A stretch of DNA of 14,600 nucleotides from the NCBI GenBank assembly GCA_964407165.1, contig CAYOUJ010000056.1, forward strand, positions 1-14,600. Direction: 5' to 3'. The DNA is from CAZPKH01 sp964407165 (GTDB lineage Bacteria; Bacteroidota; Bacteroidia; Bacteroidales; Muribaculaceae). Of this stretch, positions 12,570 to 14,600 are shown piece by piece (positions within the stretch are counted from its first letter, which is position 1; every line of letters begins with the position of its first letter). The notes beneath the pieces are model-generated. The model did no database searches, was not told where the DNA came from, and saw only the letters and a list, made by a program, of their open reading frames with translations. A program made the translations under genes and the position numbers.

Positions 12570-12755
12570 TCAGTTGAGTATCATGCCCGAGGGTATCGAG
12601 ATGCCGCGCTCGAAGTGATAAGCGCGAGCAAACTGTCGTATGAGCCGGAGGGTGGATTGGCGGGGACTTCCCGTCGGGGCCTCGACGGCTCGGTCGAGCA
12701 GGGCCTCAAAAGTGCCGGCAGCCTGGTCAGAGGTGGTAGTAGATTTTCTCTTCAT
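12570..12755 (-). CDS. Conserved-looking 61-residue small protein of unknown function
   Basis: This is a cytoplasmic, soluble small protein starting MKRKSTTTSDQAAGTFEALL. It contains the stretch LLDRAVEAPTGSPRQSTLR followed by LIRQFARAYHFERG and ends GMILN. The STLxxIRQFARAY pattern looks familiar from small uncharacterised Bacteroidales proteins, though I cannot name a family. The ATG at 12755 is preferred to the upstream ATG at 12803, which would add a hydrophobic run (MRIILLIYKLLKPCLP) unlike the rest. The opposite-strand frame at 12552-12773 is treated as its shadow. A structured hairpin follows its stop. No function is assigned. Confidence 0.65.
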   Translation of the reverse strand: MKRKSTTTSDQAAGTFEALLDRAVEAPTGSPRQSTLRLIRQFARAYHFERGISIPSGMILN

Positions 12756-12821
12756 AGGCAAGCAGGGTTTTAACAGTTTATATATCAGCAGAATGATACG
12801 CATAGGCGGGGAGGGGAGAGG

Positions 12822-12850
12822 GCCGCGTCGGCCAAAAAAATGGCCGCGGC
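12822..12850. other. GC hairpin with an A7 loop, just upstream of the sigma factor promoter
   Basis: GCCGCG (12822-12827) pairs with CGCGGC (12845-12850), and GCC (12831-12833) pairs with GGC (12842-12844) inside it, around the loop AAAAAAAT. It abuts the promoter region at 12852. It may insulate the sigma factor gene or be chance GC pairing. Confidence 0.35.
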
Positions 12851-12851
12851 T

Positions 12852-12883
12852 ATTGTGTAGATGAAATTTTTTTCGTACCTTTG
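12852..12883 (+). promoter_or_regulatory. Promoter of the sigma factor gene, with a long leader
   Basis: ATTG at 12852-12855 (one mismatch to TTTG) is followed after 20 bases by TACCTTTG at 12876-12883, a full match to TAnnTTTG. The start near 12890 leaves an unusually long untranslated leader of about 143 bases. Confidence 0.7.
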
Positions 12884-12900
12884 CGGGTGCGAAATTTTTG

Positions 12901-12921
12901 AAAGGCTCTCAACGCCTTTTT
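12901..12921 (+). promoter_or_regulatory. Short terminator-like hairpin in the sigma factor leader
   Basis: AAAGGC (12901-12906) and GCCTTT (12914-12919) form a 6-bp stem with loop TCTCAAC, followed by TT. Placed about 10-30 bases into the transcript it could act as a weak attenuator or a 5' stabiliser. The rest of the leader (12922-13032) is A/T-rich with no further strong structure. Confidence 0.4.
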
Positions 12922-13032
12922 CATTCGCTACATTTATTAAACGCAGTGATTGCACCAATTATTATTCACTAACCAAAAAATTATACTGCCTATCGACACA
13001 TCATTACTTTAACCAATCTCAATAAAGTAATA

Positions 13033-13623
13033 ATGCAACAGTTATCAAAGCTTTCTGACGATCTCTTGGTGGAAGCTTACGCCGGCGGCAACAATGAGGC
13101 ATTCGACATGCTTCTGCGTCGTCATAACGACAGGGTGTATAACTACATCCTCCGCGTGGTCAAAGACACCGACCTCGCTAACGACATCTTCCAGGAGACC
13201 TTCATCAAGGCTATCATGAACATCAAGCAGGGAAGGTATGCTGCAAACGGCAAGTTCTTGCCGTGGATCACACGCATCGCACACAACCTCGTCATCGACT
13301 CCTTCCGCCAGGACAAGACCGAAAACCAGGTGTCATCTGACATCGAGGGCTTCGACCTGCTCAATGACCGCGAGCTGTGCGAGGAGACCATCGAAGACGC
13401 CCTCGTCACCATGCAGATTCACGAGGATGTCAAGCGCATAGTCGAGGCTCTGCCCGAGAACCAGCGCGAGGTGCTCATGATGCGATTCTATCGCGACATG
13501 TCGTTCAAAGAGATCGCCGACGCCACCGGCGTGAGCATCAACACCGCCCTGGGCCGCATGCGCTACGCTATTATGAACATGCGCCGCATCGCCAAGGAGA
13601 ACAATGTGGCCCTTACCCTGTAG
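13033..13623 (+). CDS. ECF-type RNA polymerase sigma factor (sigma-70 family)
   Basis: The product is a 196-residue sigma factor that directs core RNA polymerase to alternative promoters. Region 2 covers about residues 25-95 (FDMLLRRHNDRVYNYILRVV, DIFQETFIKAIMNI, FLPWITRIAHNLVIDSFRQ). An acidic linker follows (SSDIEGFDLLNDRELCEETIED), then region 4 at about 135-190 (LPENQREVLMMRFYRDMSFKEIADATGVSINTALGRMRYAI), whose helix-turn-helix reads the -35 element. No anti-sigma factor or TonB-linked transducer gene follows, so it is not of the FecI/FecR arrangement. It looks like the stand-alone ECF common in Bacteroidales. The long leader suggests post-transcriptional control. A hairpin closes the gene. 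Confidence 0.95.
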   Translation: MQQLSKLSDDLLVEAYAGGNNEAFDMLLRRHNDRVYNYILRVVKDTDLANDIFQETFIKAIMNIKQGRYAANGKFLPWITRIAHNLVIDSFRQDKTENQVSSDIEGFDLLNDRELCEETIEDALVTMQIHEDVKRIVEALPENQREVLMMRFYRDMSFKEIADATGVSINTALGRMRYAIMNMRRIAKENNVALTL

Positions 13624-13632
13624 TGAATAACC

Positions 13633-13690
13633 CGTAATCCCGAAATCTCGAAATCCCGAAATTTCGAAATCCCGAAATTTCGAAATCTCG
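13633..13690 (+). repeat. Octamer array CGAAATYY after the sigma factor gene
   Basis: After CGTAATCC (13633-13640), six 8-base units follow in exact register from 13641 (CGAAATCT, CGAAATCC, CGAAATTT, CGAAATCC, CGAAATTT, CGAAATCT). The CGAAATTT units create two copies of the palindrome CGAAATTTCG (13657-13666 and 13673-13682). The array lies between the stop codon and the terminator hairpin, so it is in the 3' untranslated region. Confidence 0.88.
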
Positions 13691-13731
13691 GCAAAGCGCC
13701 CAAATGGCTTCCGGCCATTTGGGCGCTTTGC
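13691..13731 (+). terminator. Perfect 18-bp hairpin ending the sigma factor transcript
   Basis: Bases 13691-13708 are the exact reverse complement of 13714-13731, with loop TTCCG. No T-run follows the stem (TGCATC). It is placed as a terminator 68 bases after the stop codon. Confidence 0.75.
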
Positions 13732-13788
13732 TGCATCAAAGCCGCGCCGATTGCGCAAAATTACGCATCCCGTTGTCGCAAGCCATGC

Positions 13789-13801
13789 AATTGTCACAAT
13801 T
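13789..13801. promoter_or_regulatory. 13-bp palindrome AATTGTCACAATT upstream of the protease gene
   Basis: AATTGT and ACAATT are perfect complements around a single C. The site covers the place where the -33 element of the promoter at 13819-13826 would be, so an activator or repressor site is plausible. It shares TGTCACA with the inverted repeat upstream of rtcB. Confidence 0.45.
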
Positions 13802-13818
13802 TTTAAAGTATTTTGTTG

Positions 13819-13826
13819 TATATTTG
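13819..13826 (+). promoter_or_regulatory. -7 element of the aspartic protease gene promoter
   Basis: TATATTTG is a full match to TAnnTTTG. No TTTG is found 19-21 bases upstream. Transcription near 13833 gives a leader of about 90 bases, A/T-rich and without a visible strong hairpin. Confidence 0.6.
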
Positions 13827-13923
13827 TCGCAATTCTGTTTTGCTATTGAATTAAGTGTTACAATATTATGAATTTTTGAACGTTTTTTATGTTTTTGATA
13901 ACCTTTATTTGTATCTTCGTTGC

Positions 13924-14600
13924 ATGAAAAAAACCGTCATTATCGCTGTCATTGCCCTCTTGGTAGTGGCCGTGGTGGGCCTGAACCTCACCGCCGCCTC
14001 CTCGCAGGAGCAAGTCAGGCTCGCCACTCCGGCCTCGGTGGTCGGCGAGTTCCCGATAATGAACGGCCTGATCACTCCCTCATATACCATGTCCATGCTC
14101 GTCGACACCGGTTCCGACCTGAGCATGATCACACCCGGCACGCTCCAGATCCTCAAGGACAAAGGGTGTCGGGTGGATTCTTCGTTCTGCCCCGTGTTTT
14201 TCCGAGACAACCAGGGCGAAGTGCACTTCACCGCCAAGCGATACACCGTCGACCTCCCCATCAACCCCTGGCAGGTGGAGGTCAGCGACGACGGCTCGAT
14301 ATACTACCAGCGGCTCGACACCGTGGTCAACGTGCTGCAGAATGTAAACTTTATCCCTGCCGTCGACCCCTGCGACGTCATCGGCCTCGATCTGCTCGAC
14401 CAGTTTGCCGTCGAGTTCAACGTCGCCCGCGGCACCGTCATCTTCCACAAAGACCTCCCGGACGACTTCGACATCATCTGCCCCATGGGCGTCGAGGCCC
14501 GCTGGCTTAACTTTATCGGCTGCAGCAAGCGCTACTATGTAAATATGGAGGTGTCGAGCCACACCAACAGTTTCTTCGTCGACACCGCCCTCGACCTAGT
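13924..14600 (+). CDS. Retropepsin-like aspartic protease, secreted or membrane-anchored (truncated by window end)
   Basis: The frame is open from the ATG at 13924 to the window edge (225 complete codons). An N-terminal signal or anchor (MKKTVIIAVIALLVVAVVGL) leads to a clan AA aspartic protease domain. The catalytic motif MLVDTGSD has D61, and the flap-to-end region finishes with DVIGLDLLDQFAVEFNVARG (151-170), the typical G-x-D-x-L-x-x-F element. A second motif FFVDTALDL (D220) appears just before the window ends, with A in place of the G of DTG, which suggests a second, perhaps degenerate, protease lobe. Such proteins usually act as homodimers or as two-lobed enzymes. The substrate is unknown. 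Hydrophobic segment, leader and promoter agree with this start. Confidence 0.85.
   Translation, partial: MKKTVIIAVIALLVVAVVGLNLTAASSQEQVRLATPASVVGEFPIMNGLITPSYTMSMLVDTGSDLSMITPGTLQILKDKGCRVDSSFCPVFFRDNQGEVHFTAKRYTVDLPINPWQVEVSDDGSIYYQRLDTVVNVLQNVNFIPAVDPCDVIGLDLLDQFAVEFNVARGTVIFHKDLPDDFDIICPMGVEARWLNFIGCSKRYYVNMEVSSHTNSFFVDTALDL

Noticed and set aside
12552..12773. 73-residue plus-strand frame opposite the small-protein gene
   Set aside because: The minus-strand frame has family-like sequence, a sensible start and a terminator-like hairpin after it; the plus-strand frame has none of these.

Overview
The window looks like a chromosomal segment of a fairly GC-rich member of the Bacteroidales, perhaps a Muribaculaceae-type gut bacterium (inference). 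Three things point there. Several genes are preceded by Bacteroidota-type promoters (TTTG, about 19 bp, TAnnTTTG), and starts lack Shine-Dalgarno sequences and have A/T-rich leaders instead. Secreted lipoproteins are frequent. A small DUF4492-like gene sits next to cydAB, an arrangement known from this phylum. No phage, transposase, tRNA, rRNA or CRISPR array is visible.

Layout. 62-853: a lipoprotein. 854-1150: non-coding GC-rich repeats. 1210-2079: a secreted FGE/SUMF1-fold protein. 2080-3262: a 1.2-kb non-coding repeat island between two convergent genes. It holds five 51-52 bp tandem units, a roughly 205-bp nested palindrome and an array alternating 58- and 68-bp units, interrupted by a 100-N assembly gap. 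3263-5693 (minus): the RNA ligase rtcB with a WYL-domain regulator directly upstream. 5766-6287 (minus): a ferritin. 6479-11518 (plus): a DUF4492-like small membrane protein, cydA, cydB and a WG-repeat lipoprotein. 11655-12755 (minus): a secreted protein of unknown function and a 61-residue conserved-looking small protein. 13033-13623 (plus): an ECF-type sigma factor. 13924-end (plus): a truncated retropepsin-like aspartic protease.

How the genes fit together. Cytochrome bd oxidase (low-oxygen respiration, oxygen scavenging) and ferritin (iron storage) are divergently transcribed from one intergenic region, which makes sense for an anaerobe meeting oxygen. The WYL regulator and RtcB form a plausible RNA-damage-response pair: a perfect 7-bp inverted repeat lies just upstream of the rtcB -7 element. 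The most unusual content is non-coding: the repeat island, long perfect hairpins without clear T-runs at gene ends, and short phased repeats (7-, 8-, 9- and 12-mers) between genes, several of them ending just upstream of start codons.
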